A stretch of DNA of 20,555 nt, taken from positions 1 through 20,555 of the forward strand of contig CAUWFN010000037.1 in NCBI GenBank assembly GCA_963558075.1, written 5' to 3'. The notes beneath the pieces are model-generated. The model saw only the letters and a program-made list of their open reading frames with translations, had not been told where the DNA came from and made no database searches. The position numbers and the translations under genes are program-made. Positions 8,133 to 16,480 of the stretch are shown here, in pieces (position 1 is the first letter of the stretch; every line of letters begins with the position of its first letter). This DNA comes from CALHKP01 sp963558075. GTDB taxonomy: Bacteria > Bacillota > Clostridia > Peptostreptococcales > Anaerovoracaceae.

Positions 8133-8744
8133 TTAAATTGCCATTTCCACAAAAGCAAGGAAAAGTTTGATTCCGTAGAAGATGATTACAGCTCCGCATA
8201 TTACGTTGATAATGCGAAGTATTTTGTCTGTGAACTTTGCGCTGAAAAGTGAGAGCACAGTTGAAATTCCAAAGAACCATGTGAAGGATGCACATGCAAC
8301 GCCAAGTATAAAGTTTGTTTTTTCTCCTGAAGGAAGTGATGCGTTGAAAGCGCCAAGCATCATAGAGCCATCGATTATAGCCTGTGGATTAAACCATGTT
8401 ACAACGCAGGCTGTGGATATTACCCTGAGAAGCGGAACATTTACCTTGGTTGAGGTGTCCATCGTGTCATGAGCCCGTAGAAGTCCGATACCTATCCATA
8501 TTACAATAAGGCTTCCTATAAGAAGTATAGCCATCTGGAGTATATCGGATTTTGACATGATTGCGCCTATTCCATAAAAGCATGCAAGAGCTAATGAAAC
8601 ATCAAAGAATACAACTATAAGTGCTGTAAGATAAACTCTGCTTTTTTTCTGGGTAAGCGCCGTATTGATGACAAAAAGATTCTGAAGACCAATAGGTGCA
8701 ACATATGCAAGCCCCATAGTTAGTCCCTGGATAAAATAAGTCAT
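8133..8744 (-). CDS. LysE/ArgO-family amino-acid exporter
   Basis: A 203-aa inner-membrane protein with six predicted helices. The N-terminus, F-I-Q-G-L-T-M-G-L-A-Y-V-A-P-I-G-L-Q-N-L-F, matches the LysE/ArgO signature (aromatic-rich start, then P-x-G-x-Q-N). A second landmark is W-F-N-P-Q-A-I-I-D-G near 120-130, the second pore-repeat motif of ArgO-like proteins. Such proteins export basic amino acids such as arginine or lysine. GGAGG at 8750-8754 (read on the minus strand) lies 5 nt before the ATG. It is the first gene of a two-gene minus-strand unit and is divergent from dnaE. No LysR-type regulator (ArgP/LysG) is next to it. The substrate is inferred from the family only. Confidence 0.88.
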   Translation of the reverse strand: MTYFIQGLTMGLAYVAPIGLQNLFVINTALTQKKSRVYLTALIVVFFDVSLALACFYGIGAIMSKSDILQMAILLIGSLIVIWIGIGLLRAHDTMDTSTKVNVPLLRVISTACVVTWFNPQAIIDGSMMLGAFNASLPSGEKTNFILGVACASFTWFFGISTVLSLFSAKFTDKILRIINVICGAVIIFYGIKLFLAFVEMAI

Positions 8745-8770
8745 TATAGCCTCCGATTCGTTTAAAAATA

Positions 8771-8824
8771 TTTTGATTTATGATACAATAATAGCATACT
8801 TTTGAGGGTATAATCAAATCAAAA
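8771..8824. repeat. Imperfect inverted repeat in the lysE-type/dnaE divergent intergenic region
   Basis: TTTTGATTT (8771-8779) and AAATCAAAA (8816-8824) are perfect 9-bp inverted arms. The similarity extends imperfectly inward to GATAC (8782-8786) and GTAT (8808-8811). The arms flank the only promoter space between the divergent genes, so this could be an operator. A TATAAT at 8809-8814 has no good -35 partner on the plus strand. The function is unproven, and AT-rich chance remains possible. Confidence 0.35.
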
Positions 8825-8879
8825 GAACATGATTGTATTAGCAGGAAATAAACCTGTGATAATATTGAAAGGATATTTT

Positions 8880-11800
8880 ATGGCATTTACACATTTACAT
8901 GTACATACAGAATATAGTCTCCTAGATGGAGCAGCGAGAATCAAAGATATTGTAAAAAAAGCAAAAGAGCTTGGGATGGATTCTCTTGCTATAACTGACC
9001 ATGGAGTTATGTTCGGTGTTATAGATTTTTATAGGGAATGTAACAGTCAGGGAATCAAGCCTTTGATAGGCTGTGAGGTTTATGTTGCACCTAGAAGAAT
9101 GTGCGACAAAACACCAGAAAAAGATAAATATCAGAATCACCTTGTTCTGATTGCCGAAAACAATGAAGGATACAAGAATCTTATAAAAATCGTATCAGCG
9201 GGATTTAAAGACGGATTTTACTATAAACCGAGAGTAGATAAAGAAGTTCTCAGAGAACACAGCAAAGGAGTTATTGCTCTTTCTGCCTGCCTTGCTGGAA
9301 AGATTCCAGGATGCCTGATTAACAGGGATTATGAGGGGGCAAAACGCGAAGCTATAGAGCTAAATGAAATCTTTGGTGATGGAAACTTCTTTCTTGAGCT
9401 TCAGGATCAGGGCTTAGATGAAGAAGTCCTTGTAAATGAAGGTCTAGTTAAGCTATCAAAGGAGCTCGGCATACCTATGGTAGCGACAAATGACGTTCAC
9501 TATGTCAATCAAGCCGATGCAGAGGTTCATGATGTACTTCTTGCAATACAGACTGCTACAACTGTTGACGATGAAAACAGAATGAGATTTCCAAACGATC
9601 AGTTTTATCTGAAGAGTGAAGATGAAATGAGAAAAATCTTTGCCTTTGCACCTGATGCGGTAGATAATACAGCAAAAATAGCCGAAAGATGCGATGTGAC
9701 ATTTACCTTTGGTGAGTATCATCTCCCAGAGTTCATACCTCCAGAAGGAAAAACAAATAGTCAGTATCTAAGAGAGCTGTGCCACGAGGGGCTAAAGGCA
9801 AGATATAATGAAATAACACCTGATCTTTATGAGCGTCTAGAATATGAGCTTGGAGTAATCGAGTCCATGGGCTATGTGGAATATTTTCTGATAGTATGGG
9901 ACTTTATTAATTATGCAAAAGAAAATGGTATTGCAGTAGGTCCAGGAAGAGGCTCTGCTGCAGGAAGCATAGTTGCTTATTCCCTTAGAATTACAGATAT
10001 AGATCCTATTAAGAATTCACTTATCTTTGAGCGTTTTCTAAATCCTGAGCGTGTCAGCATGCCGGATATTGATATTGACTTCTGTATCGAAAGACGCGGA
10101 GAGGTTATCGATTATGTAGTCGAAAAATATGGAAAAGAAAACGTTTCCCAGATTATTACCTTTGGTACGATGAAGGCAAAGGCTGCAATCAGAGACGTTG
10201 GAAGAGCACTGAATTTGAGCTATGCAGAGGCTGACAGAATAGCAAAAGCTGTTCCGACAGGACAAAAAATAACTCTAAATGATGCACTTGAGCTTAGTCC
10301 AGAATTTAAGGCAATGTATGACAGCGAGGAATCAGTTAGAAAAGTTGTCGATATGTCAAAGGCGATAGAAGGAATGCCTAGACATGCTTCCACTCATGCG
10401 GCAGGTGTAGTAATATCAAAGCTTCCTTTAGACGAATACGTTCCCCTTTATATGACAGATAAGGGACTTGCAACACAATTCAACATGACTACAATAGAAG
10501 AGCTTGGACTTCTCAAGATGGATTTTCTAGGTCTTCGAAATCTGACGGTAATAAGGGATGCTCTTGAGCTTATAAAAGAAAATTACGGAGTAGAAATAGA
10601 TTTTTCGAAGATGGGATACGAAGACCCTAAGGTTTATGAGACTATATCAAAGGGAAATACAGAAGGTATTTTCCAGCTTGAAAGCGGCGGAATGACATCT
10701 TTCATGAAAAACCTTAAACCGACATGCTTCGAAGATGTCGTAGCGGGAATTGCACTTTACAGACCAGGCCCTATGGACTCAATTCCAAAATACATAGAAA
10801 ACAAACGTCATCCTGAGCAGGTTGAATATGTTACACCTGAGCTTGAACCTATACTTGGGGTAACATATGGATGTCTTGTTTATCAGGAACAGGTTATGCA
10901 GATTGTAAGAGATCTTGCAGGCTATAGCTATGGAAGATCTGACCTAGTAAGACGAGCTATGAGTAAGAAAAAAGTAGATGAAATGATGAAGGAAAGACAG
11001 TATTTCATCTATGGGAAAAACGATGATGAGGGAAATACTGAAATCAAAGGATGTATCAGAAATGGCATAAGTGCAGAGGCTGCTAGCGCTATATTTGATG
11101 ATATGGAATCCTTTGCTGAATATGCATTTAACAAATCCCATGCGGTTGCCTATGCAGTACTCGCCTTTCAGACAGGATATCTCAAGACATACTATCCAGT
11201 AGAATTTATGGCAGCTCTTATGACAAGTGTTATGGGTGATGCTCATCAGATATCTAAATATATAAGAAACTGTAGGGACATGGGAATTTCGGTTCTTCCT
11301 CCTTGCATTAACGAAAGCCAGATGAAGTTCTCTGTAAGCGACGGAAAAATAAGATTTGGTCTTCTTGGAATAAAAGGCGTTGGAGAAGGTGCAATTAAAG
11401 CCATTATCAGAGCAAGAGAAGAAAAGGGAGCACCAAAAGACATCTTCAGATTCATCAACAACCTGGAAATTTCAGAGGTAAACAAAAAGGCCGTAGAATC
11501 ACTTATAAAATCGGGAGCACTCGATTGTCTAAGTCCAAATAGAGCAGCTCACCTTGCTGTATATGAGTCTTTGATGGAGTCAGCGCAGATGAATGCAAGA
11601 AAGAATCTTTCTGGACAGATTTCTCTGTTTCAGCTGAACACAGAAGAGATGGATACAGGAGACACATTCTCAAAGCTTCCTGATGTGAAAAACTTTGATA
11701 AGGAAATACTTCTTGCGATGGAAAAGGAAACGCTTGGTGTTTATATAACAGACCATCCTCTTAATAGATACGCAGATAGAATCGAAAAAGCTGTTTCTGT

Positions 11801-12434
11801 ATCAAGTGATGACCTGCTGAAAGTCTCAGAAGGTGAAGATATTAATATTCACGATGGCGATGTAGCTGTTATGGCGGGAATGATTACTGGGCTTAAAAAG
11901 CTCGTAACAAAGAATAACCGCATGATGGCCTTTGCTGATATGGAGGATTTATACGGCACTGTAGAGGTTGTTATTTTCCCTAACGTATTTGAAAAATGCT
12001 CCCAGCTTGTTTCTGAGGATTCCTTTGTTGCAGTGATTGGAAAAATCAATTTCAAAGAAGATGAGATGCCAAAGCTTCTTGCAGATTCAATCATCAGCCT
12101 CGATGATGTGACAGAAGATGGAAAAGCAGTATTCGATGAAGGCAAGAAAAACACAGGAGCACCGGAGCACAATAAATACGATTATAAAAGACGTTCTGAT
12201 GCACCTGTAAAGGTTAGAATTCCAAAAGATGCAGATGAAAAAGAAGTTCTGGAAAAAATAAAGTCTACTATTTCGGAGCACCGAGGAGGCGTGCAGGTTC
12301 TGATTTATCTTCAGAATGGAAAGATTATTGGAACAGGAAATGACAAAGGCGTAAGGCCTACACTTGACTTTGCTGAGGCTATGGCCGAAATAGTAGGAAA
12401 TGCAAATATAAAGATAGAGGAGATTGTGAGATGA
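8880..12434 (+). CDS. dnaE: DNA polymerase III alpha subunit, DnaE type
   Basis: Replicative or lesion-handling DNA polymerase. The PHP domain is at the N-terminus: HLHVHTEYSLLDG with His7 and His9, then ITDHGV, S-A-C-L-A-G and T-N-D-V-H-Y. The C-family palm follows with catalytic aspartates in PDIDIDF (Asp396, Asp398) and Asp548 in KMDFLGLRNL. A helix-hairpin-helix region and an OB-fold come after (about 990-1080). There is no inserted DnaQ-type exonuclease, which excludes PolC. I chose the ATG at 8880 because AAAGGA at 8868-8873 lies 6 nt before it and homology starts immediately. An in-frame upstream ATG at 8829 would add 17 residues without family support. The protein is 1184 aa, near the usual 1150-1190. 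Its TGA overlaps the pfkA ATG (ATGA), giving the dnaE-pfkA pair often seen in Clostridia. Confidence 0.97.
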   Translation: MAFTHLHVHTEYSLLDGAARIKDIVKKAKELGMDSLAITDHGVMFGVIDFYRECNSQGIKPLIGCEVYVAPRRMCDKTPEKDKYQNHLVLIAENNEGYKNLIKIVSAGFKDGFYYKPRVDKEVLREHSKGVIALSACLAGKIPGCLINRDYEGAKREAIELNEIFGDGNFFLELQDQGLDEEVLVNEGLVKLSKELGIPMVATNDVHYVNQADAEVHDVLLAIQTATTVDDENRMRFPNDQFYLKSEDEMRKIFAFAPDAVDNTAKIAERCDVTFTFGEYHLPEFIPPEGKTNSQYLRELCHEGLKARYNEITPDLYERLEYELGVIESMGYVEYFLIVWDFINYAKENGIAVGPGRGSAAGSIVAYSLRITDIDPIKNSLIFERFLNPERVSMPDIDIDFCIERRGEVIDYVVEKYGKENVSQIITFGTMKAKAAIRDVGRALNLSYAEADRIAKAVPTGQKITLNDALELSPEFKAMYDSEESVRKVVDMSKAIEGMPRHASTHAAGVVISKLPLDEYVPLYMTDKGLATQFNMTTIEELGLLKMDFLGLRNLTVIRDALELIKENYGVEIDFSKMGYEDPKVYETISKGNTEGIFQLESGGMTSFMKNLKPTCFEDVVAGIALYRPGPMDSIPKYIENKRHPEQVEYVTPELEPILGVTYGCLVYQEQVMQIVRDLAGYSYGRSDLVRRAMSKKKVDEMMKERQYFIYGKNDDEGNTEIKGCIRNGISAEAASAIFDDMESFAEYAFNKSHAVAYAVLAFQTGYLKTYYPVEFMAALMTSVMGDAHQISKYIRNCRDMGISVLPPCINESQMKFSVSDGKIRFGLLGIKGVGEGAIKAIIRAREEKGAPKDIFRFINNLEISEVNKKAVESLIKSGALDCLSPNRAAHLAVYESLMESAQMNARKNLSGQISLFQLNTEEMDTGDTFSKLPDVKNFDKEILLAMEKETLGVYITDHPLNRYADRIEKAVSVSSDDLLKVSEGEDINIHDGDVAVMAGMITGLKKLVTKNNRMMAFADMEDLYGTVEVVIFPNVFEKCSQLVSEDSFVAVIGKINFKEDEMPKLLADSIISLDDVTEDGKAVFDEGKKNTGAPEHNKYDYKRRSDAPVKVRIPKDADEKEVLEKIKSTISEHRGGVQVLIYLQNGKIIGTGNDKGVRPTLDFAEAMAEIVGNANIKIEEIVR

Positions 12435-13393
12435 AGAGAATAGGTGTACTTACAAGCGGAGGAGATTCTCCGGGCATGAATGCTGCAATCAGAGCAGTCG
12501 TAAGATGCGGAATCGATGCAGGTATGGAAGTGTACGGAATTTATAGAGGCTACGAAGGCCTTCTTGATGGCGAAATCAAAGAGATGGACCGTTCCTATGT
12601 AGGTGATATTCTGCACAGAGGAGGAACAATCCTAAAAACAGCAAGAAGCAAACGCTTTATGACTGAAGAGGGAAAGAAGCAGGCTCTCGGCATCCTGAAA
12701 GCCTTTGGTATTGAAGGTCTTGTTGTAATAGGTGGAGATGGATCACTTCGAGGAGGAGCAGAGCTTTCTGATGAGGGAATAACGGTAATGGGACTTCCTG
12801 GAACTATAGATAATGATCTTGGGTATACTGATTATACAATCGGATTTGATACGGCTGTAAATACGGTGCTTGAGTCAATATCAAAGATAAGAGATACGTC
12901 TTCTTCTCATGAGAGAACAACTGTAATTGAGGTTATGGGTAGACACTGCGGAGACATTGCTCTTCATGCGGGAATTGCAGGAGGTGCAGAGGCAGTGCTT
13001 ATTCCGGAAATCGATTTTGATGTAAATGCAGTATGTCGCAAGATTCTTGCCGGCGCAAATAGAGGAAAGCAGCACAGCATAATCATCAATGCGGAAGGAT
13101 CAGGAATTCCAAGCCAGGAGCTTGTAGAACAGATTCAGGAAAAGACAGGACGAGAAACGAGACTAGTTGTTTTATCATATATCCAAAGGGGCGGTGTCCC
13201 TACATTGAGAGACCGCATGCTTGCAACTCTTACAGCGGCAAAGGCTGTAGAATTCCTAAAGAATGACGCAGACAGCAGAGCAATCGGAGTATGTGAGGGT
13301 GCAATTCTTTCGATGGATCTTAAAGATGCTGTCGAAATGAAAAACATATTTGATAAGGATATGTATGATCTTGTAGATATTTTGAGTAAATAG
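12431..13393 (+). CDS. pfkA: ATP-dependent 6-phosphofructokinase
   Basis: This catalyses fructose 6-phosphate to fructose 1,6-bisphosphate, the committed glycolytic step, in the cytosol as a probable tetramer. At 320 aa it has the standard bacterial length. GGDSPGMNAAIR lies at residues 10-21 and GGDG at 101-104. Gly104 is the residue that marks ATP rather than PPi dependence. PGTIDND lies at 123-129, with Gly124 again ATP type. The catalytic Asp127 and the G-R-H-C-G-D motif are present. The start overlaps the dnaE stop by 4 bases. The Shine-Dalgarno, GAGGAG, lies inside the end of dnaE. The flavodoxin gene follows after 9 bases. Confidence 0.97.
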   Translation: MKRIGVLTSGGDSPGMNAAIRAVVRCGIDAGMEVYGIYRGYEGLLDGEIKEMDRSYVGDILHRGGTILKTARSKRFMTEEGKKQALGILKAFGIEGLVVIGGDGSLRGGAELSDEGITVMGLPGTIDNDLGYTDYTIGFDTAVNTVLESISKIRDTSSSHERTTVIEVMGRHCGDIALHAGIAGGAEAVLIPEIDFDVNAVCRKILAGANRGKQHSIIINAEGSGIPSQELVEQIQEKTGRETRLVVLSYIQRGGVPTLRDRMLATLTAAKAVEFLKNDADSRAIGVCEGAILSMDLKDAVEMKNIFDKDMYDLVDILSK

Positions 13394-13402
13394 GAGATTG
13401 AT

Positions 13403-13927
13403 ATGTCAGATATAGCTGTAGTATATACAAGTAAATATGGCAGTGCAAAGCAGTATGCTAAGTGGATATGCGAGGATACGGGTGCCGATTTGTTTGAAGC
13501 CGATAGCTGCACTCTTGCGGATCTAGCAGATTATTCTGTCGTTGTGTATGGCGGAGGAGTTCATGCAGGCGGAATTGAGGGAATAGAATTTCTGAAAAAG
13601 AATATAAAGAAGCTTTCGGGAAAGAAAGTTATTGCTTTTGCTGTTGGAATTAATATTTTTTCTGAAGAGACTCAGGCGCAACTACGCGAGATTAATTTTG
13701 TCAAAAAAATGAAAGACATTCCATGCTGGTGCTTTAGAGGTAAATATGAGCCAGAGAGAGTAAAGGGCATAGATAATAAAATCATGGGTTTTGTAAAAAA
13801 AATGCTGAGCAAAAAAGGCGATAGAACTGATGAGGAAGAGATGCTCTACAAGGCGATTACAGAAGGCACAGATATGATTGACAGAAATGAAATAAAGCCT
13901 CTTGTAGATGAGCTAAAAAGCTTATAG
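13403..13927 (+). CDS. Flavodoxin-domain protein (HemG/Flavodoxin_5-like)
   Basis: A 174-aa small flavoprotein. The N-terminal FMN phosphate-binding loop is V-V-Y-T-S-K-Y-G-S-A-K-Q-Y-A, and a second loop V-V-Y-G-G-G-V-H-A-G-G-I lies near 47-58. This matches Flavodoxin_5 proteins, which include protoporphyrinogen oxidase HemG and many uncharacterised clostridial flavodoxins. No heme-biosynthesis neighbour is present, so HemG activity is not claimed. A redox-partner role is more cautious. The Shine-Dalgarno AGGAG overlaps the pfkA stop, so it is the last gene of the dnaE-pfkA unit. A large hairpin terminator follows. Confidence 0.8.
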   Translation: MSDIAVVYTSKYGSAKQYAKWICEDTGADLFEADSCTLADLADYSVVVYGGGVHAGGIEGIEFLKKNIKKLSGKKVIAFAVGINIFSEETQAQLREINFVKKMKDIPCWCFRGKYEPERVKGIDNKIMGFVKKMLSKKGDRTDEEEMLYKAITEGTDMIDRNEIKPLVDELKSL

Positions 13928-13968
13928 TATGAACTTCTAATAATAGAAGGAAAATAATAAAATGATAA

Positions 13969-14023
13969 AAAAAGAGCTCCTGTACTTTGCATAGCTGTAA
14001 TGCAAGGCGCGGGAACTCTTTTT
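13969..14023. terminator. Nested bidirectional terminator
   Basis: The outer stem pairs AAAAAGAG (13969-13976) with CTCTTTTT (14016-14023), continuing inward with a C/A mismatch and then TCC/GGA. A separate inner stem pairs TTGCAT with ATGCAA around a short loop. Both strands end in a T-run, the minus strand with seven Ts. It sits between the flavodoxin gene (+) and the PucR gene (-). Confidence 0.8.
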
Positions 14024-14053
14024 GTGTGAGTCTTTGTGTTTTAGAACCTACTT

Positions 14054-15259
14054 TTAGTGTACGTACTGGTCGAGCTTTACGAGAAGCGCAAGACGCAAGA
14101 TTGTCTCAGAGTCTGATATATCGTAACCTGTAATTTCCTCAATCTTTGAAAGCCTGTATAATAGTGTATTTCGGTGCAGGAACATAGCTTCGGCTGTCTG
14201 TGCCTTTTTTCCCATATTAGTAACATAGACGCATAGGGTTTCGTAAAGATTAGAGCTATTGTATGTGTCGTATTCTTTTAGGGCTGAGAAATATTTATCT
14301 ATACATTTTGCAAAGTTCTTGTCTGATTTTAGAGATAAAAGGCTTTGCTCTAGCCTGTTATCTTCTATGGCGGAAACTCTGAAATCTTCAGAATCCTTGT
14401 TGAGCCTGTGGGTTTCTTTTATCTTTCCAATTTCAATTGCATCTAAAGCATCCTGAAAAGCCGTATGAAATTCTGTAATTGATTCAACGGAATCAGAAAT
14501 TCCTATTCTAACAGATAAGCTTGATGAGGAATTTAGATATTCTAAGAGTGATGCGGAAAGACTTTTGACCTGGCAAGTGCCCTTTGATGGTGATGGTGCA
14601 GAAGAAGTGTAGTTTTCGTCTGCTGTTATAATTGCAGTGACTCTTTCGCTTCCTGATACGAACCTAGCATTTTTTAGAACAGAGGAAAAGTTTTCCTGTA
14701 CTTTGTCAGAACTAAATTCTTTCGAACTCTTTTCTTCACGCGAAAATACTATGAGCCTATATGGAGGAAGGGGCCAGTTTAGAGCTTTTGATCGAAGCTT
14801 TACAGAATCCTCTGAGTCGTAGTTATTTGTAATCAAATCTAAAAATAGGTAGTCGCTTTTTATTGAAGCATTTTGCTCATCGTATATCGCCTTCATAAGG
14901 GGAACTGATATACGGGCGCTCGGCATATCGTTTGGAATAACAATGATAGGAAGATTTATCTCATCTGCTACTTTTACAGCATCAGAAAGAAGGTCTCCTA
15001 TAAATTTTGTCTTTATGGCAAGACCTGCACATCCTGCGTTATGCATATCATGTATGAGCTTTATCAGGCCCTTAGGACTGTTTCTAAGAGTGTATCCTGT
15101 AGTTATCATGAGAAGATTTGGAAGAAGCCATGGCTGTATGTCAGGTACTTCCATGGAGTCGGTATACTGAATTATATTATCTGTGCCGTTTTTTCCGGCA
15201 ATCAGTTCACATTCTGAAAAGAAATCAAATTTTAATGCATCATTTATTGTTATTGCCAT
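14054..15259 (-). CDS. PucR-family transcriptional regulator
   Basis: A 401-aa regulator. The N-terminus, I-T-I-N-D-A-L-K-F-D-F-F, with M-E-V-P-D-I-Q-P-W-L-L-P-N-L-L-M-I-T-T-G shortly after, is a PucR/PurC-like sensory domain. The C-terminal 60 residues (V-T-N-M-G-K-K-A-Q-T-A-E, then L-H-R-N-T-L-L-Y-R-L-S-K-I-E) are the PucR HTH_30 DNA-binding domain. The middle probably holds a degenerate CdaR GGDEF-like region. It is shorter than B. subtilis PucR (about 530 aa). I chose ATG 15259 because family members begin at M-A-I-T. An in-frame GTG at 15283 would add eight atypical residues. The SD-like GTGAGG lies 18 nt away from this ATG, so initiation is odd (see the leader entry). It is divergent from the DUF1177-YfcC-M20 operon, which it most likely controls. 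Confidence 0.88.
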   Translation of the reverse strand: MAITINDALKFDFFSECELIAGKNGTDNIIQYTDSMEVPDIQPWLLPNLLMITTGYTLRNSPKGLIKLIHDMHNAGCAGLAIKTKFIGDLLSDAVKVADEINLPIIVIPNDMPSARISVPLMKAIYDEQNASIKSDYLFLDLITNNYDSEDSVKLRSKALNWPLPPYRLIVFSREEKSSKEFSSDKVQENFSSVLKNARFVSGSERVTAIITADENYTSSAPSPSKGTCQVKSLSASLLEYLNSSSSLSVRIGISDSVESITEFHTAFQDALDAIEIGKIKETHRLNKDSEDFRVSAIEDNRLEQSLLSLKSDKNFAKCIDKYFSALKEYDTYNSSNLYETLCVYVTNMGKKAQTAEAMFLHRNTLLYRLSKIEEITGYDISDSETILRLALLVKLDQYVH

Positions 15260-15263
15260 AGTG

Positions 15264-15319
15264 CTACATAGCAGAAACCTCACCAGAATCTTTGTAAGTT
15301 CTCTGCTTTTAGACCTCCT
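15264..15319 (-). promoter_or_regulatory. PucR leader with orphan Shine-Dalgarno and start-stop codon pair
   Basis: On the minus strand AGGAGGT (15319-15313) is a near-perfect ribosome site with no start codon within reach. Further on, GTGAGG (15283-15278) lies 8 nt before ATG TAG (15269-15264), a start codon followed at once by a stop. The PucR ATG follows after four bases. The arrangement could hold or recycle ribosomes and set the low expression of the regulator. It is also possible that it is chance, or that GTG 15283 is the true start. Confidence 0.4.
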
Positions 15320-15346
15320 AAAATAAAGTTTACTGTTTTAGTATAT

Positions 15347-15375
15347 ATTATATAGAACAAGGAAGGCTCTGTACA
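15347..15375 (-). promoter_or_regulatory. Predicted sigma-A promoter for the PucR gene
   Basis: Read on the minus strand, TGTACA (15375-15370) as -35 and TATAAT (15352-15347) as -10 are separated by 17 bp. This gives a transcript start near 15340 and a leader of about 80 nt. Confidence 0.55.
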
Positions 15376-15394
15376 GCTTTCGAACCAATTTTGT

Positions 15395-15462
15395 TGTGCA
15401 TAATATACGAAAAGTGTGCATGAATTTTAGCGATTATGAATATGTACTAAAATTGTATGAAT
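15395..15462. repeat. Short direct repeats in the PucR/DUF1177 intergenic region
   Basis: TGTGCAT occurs at 15395-15401 and 15415-15421, start to start 20 bp, about two helical turns. ATGAAT occurs at 15420-15425, 15436-15441 and 15457-15462. They lie upstream of the DUF1177 operon and between the divergent promoters, a likely place for PucR-family binding. The region is AT-rich, so some of this may be chance. Confidence 0.35.
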
Positions 15463-15500
15463 GTTTAAAATATAGAGAACCAAAACTTTAGGAGGAGAAT

Positions 15501-16439
15501 ATGCTAATTAAACAGGTTATTGAACTTTTTGATATTCTTGACGCTCCGGATGCTGACGGAATGAAAGTTAAAGAATATATGCACTCTATAGACAAGGATG
15601 CAGATGTAAATGTATATCCACTTGTAGGACCAAAGGGAAAGACCGATATGGTAAGAATAACTATTCCCGGAAGAAACGGAAAACGTGCAGGAAAGGATGC
15701 TCCTACAATCGGACTTCTAGGAAGACTTGGAGGACTTGGAGCAAGACCTGAGGTTACAGGATTCGTATCTGATGGAGATGGCGCTCTTGCAGCTCTTGCA
15801 TGTGCAGCAAAGCTTCTGGATATGAAGAAAAAAGGCGATTTACTAGAGGGTGATGTTATTATTTCAACTCACGTATGCCCTGATGCACCTACTAGAGAGC
15901 ATCATCCAGTTCCATTTATGGATTCGCCTGTAGAAATGTCACAGGTGAACAGAGAAGAAGTATCAGATGAGCTTGATGCAATTCTTTCTGTTGACACAAC
16001 AAAGGGAAATAGAATAATCAATAAGAGAGGAATTGCAATTTCAAATACTGTAAAAGAAGGATATGTACTGAAATGTAGCGATGACCTTCTGAATGTGCTT
16101 GAGAGAGTTACAGGGGAACTTCCAAGTGTATTTTCCCTAAGCACTCTTGATATAACACCGTACGGAAATAATCTGTACCATATTAACAGCATTCTTCAGC
16201 CGGCGACAGCAACCTCAGCACCTACTGTAGGGGTTGCAATAGTTACACAGACACAGGTTGCAGGATGCGCTACAGGAGCTACAAATTTTGCAGATGTAGA
16301 GCAGGCGGCAAGATTCATGCTTGAGACAGCAAAGGACTTCGGAAGCGGAAAATGCAGCTTTTATGACAAAGACGAGTTTGACGAGGTTATAAGAAGATAT
16401 GGCTCTATGAAACATCTCCAGACAGCTGGAAAGGAATAA
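15501..16439 (+). CDS. DUF1177 family protein
   Basis: A 312-aa protein of uncharacterised family DUF1177. Conserved-looking segments are G-L-L-G-R-L-G-G-L-G-A-R near 71-82, the H-V-C-P-D-A-P-T-R-E-H-H-P block at 124-136, and M-S-Q-V-N near 146-150. The histidine- and acid-rich block could bind a metal, which would fit a hydrolase, but this is inference. It is probably cytosolic, since there is no signal peptide or membrane segment. AGGAGG at 15490-15495 lies 5 nt before ATG. As the first gene of the operon controlled from the PucR divergent region, followed by a YfcC transporter and an M20 hydrolase, it probably helps process an imported amino-acid-like or peptide-like compound. Confidence 0.8.
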   Translation: MLIKQVIELFDILDAPDADGMKVKEYMHSIDKDADVNVYPLVGPKGKTDMVRITIPGRNGKRAGKDAPTIGLLGRLGGLGARPEVTGFVSDGDGALAALACAAKLLDMKKKGDLLEGDVIISTHVCPDAPTREHHPVPFMDSPVEMSQVNREEVSDELDAILSVDTTKGNRIINKRGIAISNTVKEGYVLKCSDDLLNVLERVTGELPSVFSLSTLDITPYGNNLYHINSILQPATATSAPTVGVAIVTQTQVAGCATGATNFADVEQAARFMLETAKDFGSGKCSFYDKDEFDEVIRRYGSMKHLQTAGKE

Positions 16440-16480
16440 GTATTGACATCAAAATTGTGAATGTAAGGAGAAACTAAAGG

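Noticed and set aside
7902..8252. Plus-strand open frame across the YhhN/LysE-type junction
   Set aside because: It is antisense to two genes with clear family motifs, has no ribosome site and no recognisable protein features.
8809..8814. TATAAT as a dnaE promoter -10
   Set aside because: No acceptable -35 lies 16-18 bp upstream and there is no TGn extension; it is also part of the inverted repeat and of AT-rich sequence.
8829..8879. Upstream in-frame ATG extending DnaE by 17 residues
   Set aside because: No ribosome site precedes it, the added residues are unlike the family, and AAAGGA sits ideally before ATG 8880.
11246..12281. Several minus-strand open frames inside dnaE
   Set aside because: They are out-of-frame shadows of a strongly conserved gene with low-complexity Ser/Ile/Phe-rich translations.
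13934..13949. Small CTTCTA/TAGAAG hairpin after the flavodoxin gene
   Set aside because: Only six AT-rich pairs and no T-run on the plus strand; the larger hairpin at 13969 explains termination.
16443..16448. Perfect TTGACA before the YfcC gene as an internal promoter
   Set aside because: At 17 bp downstream the sequence is AGGAGA, the ribosome site region, with no -10.
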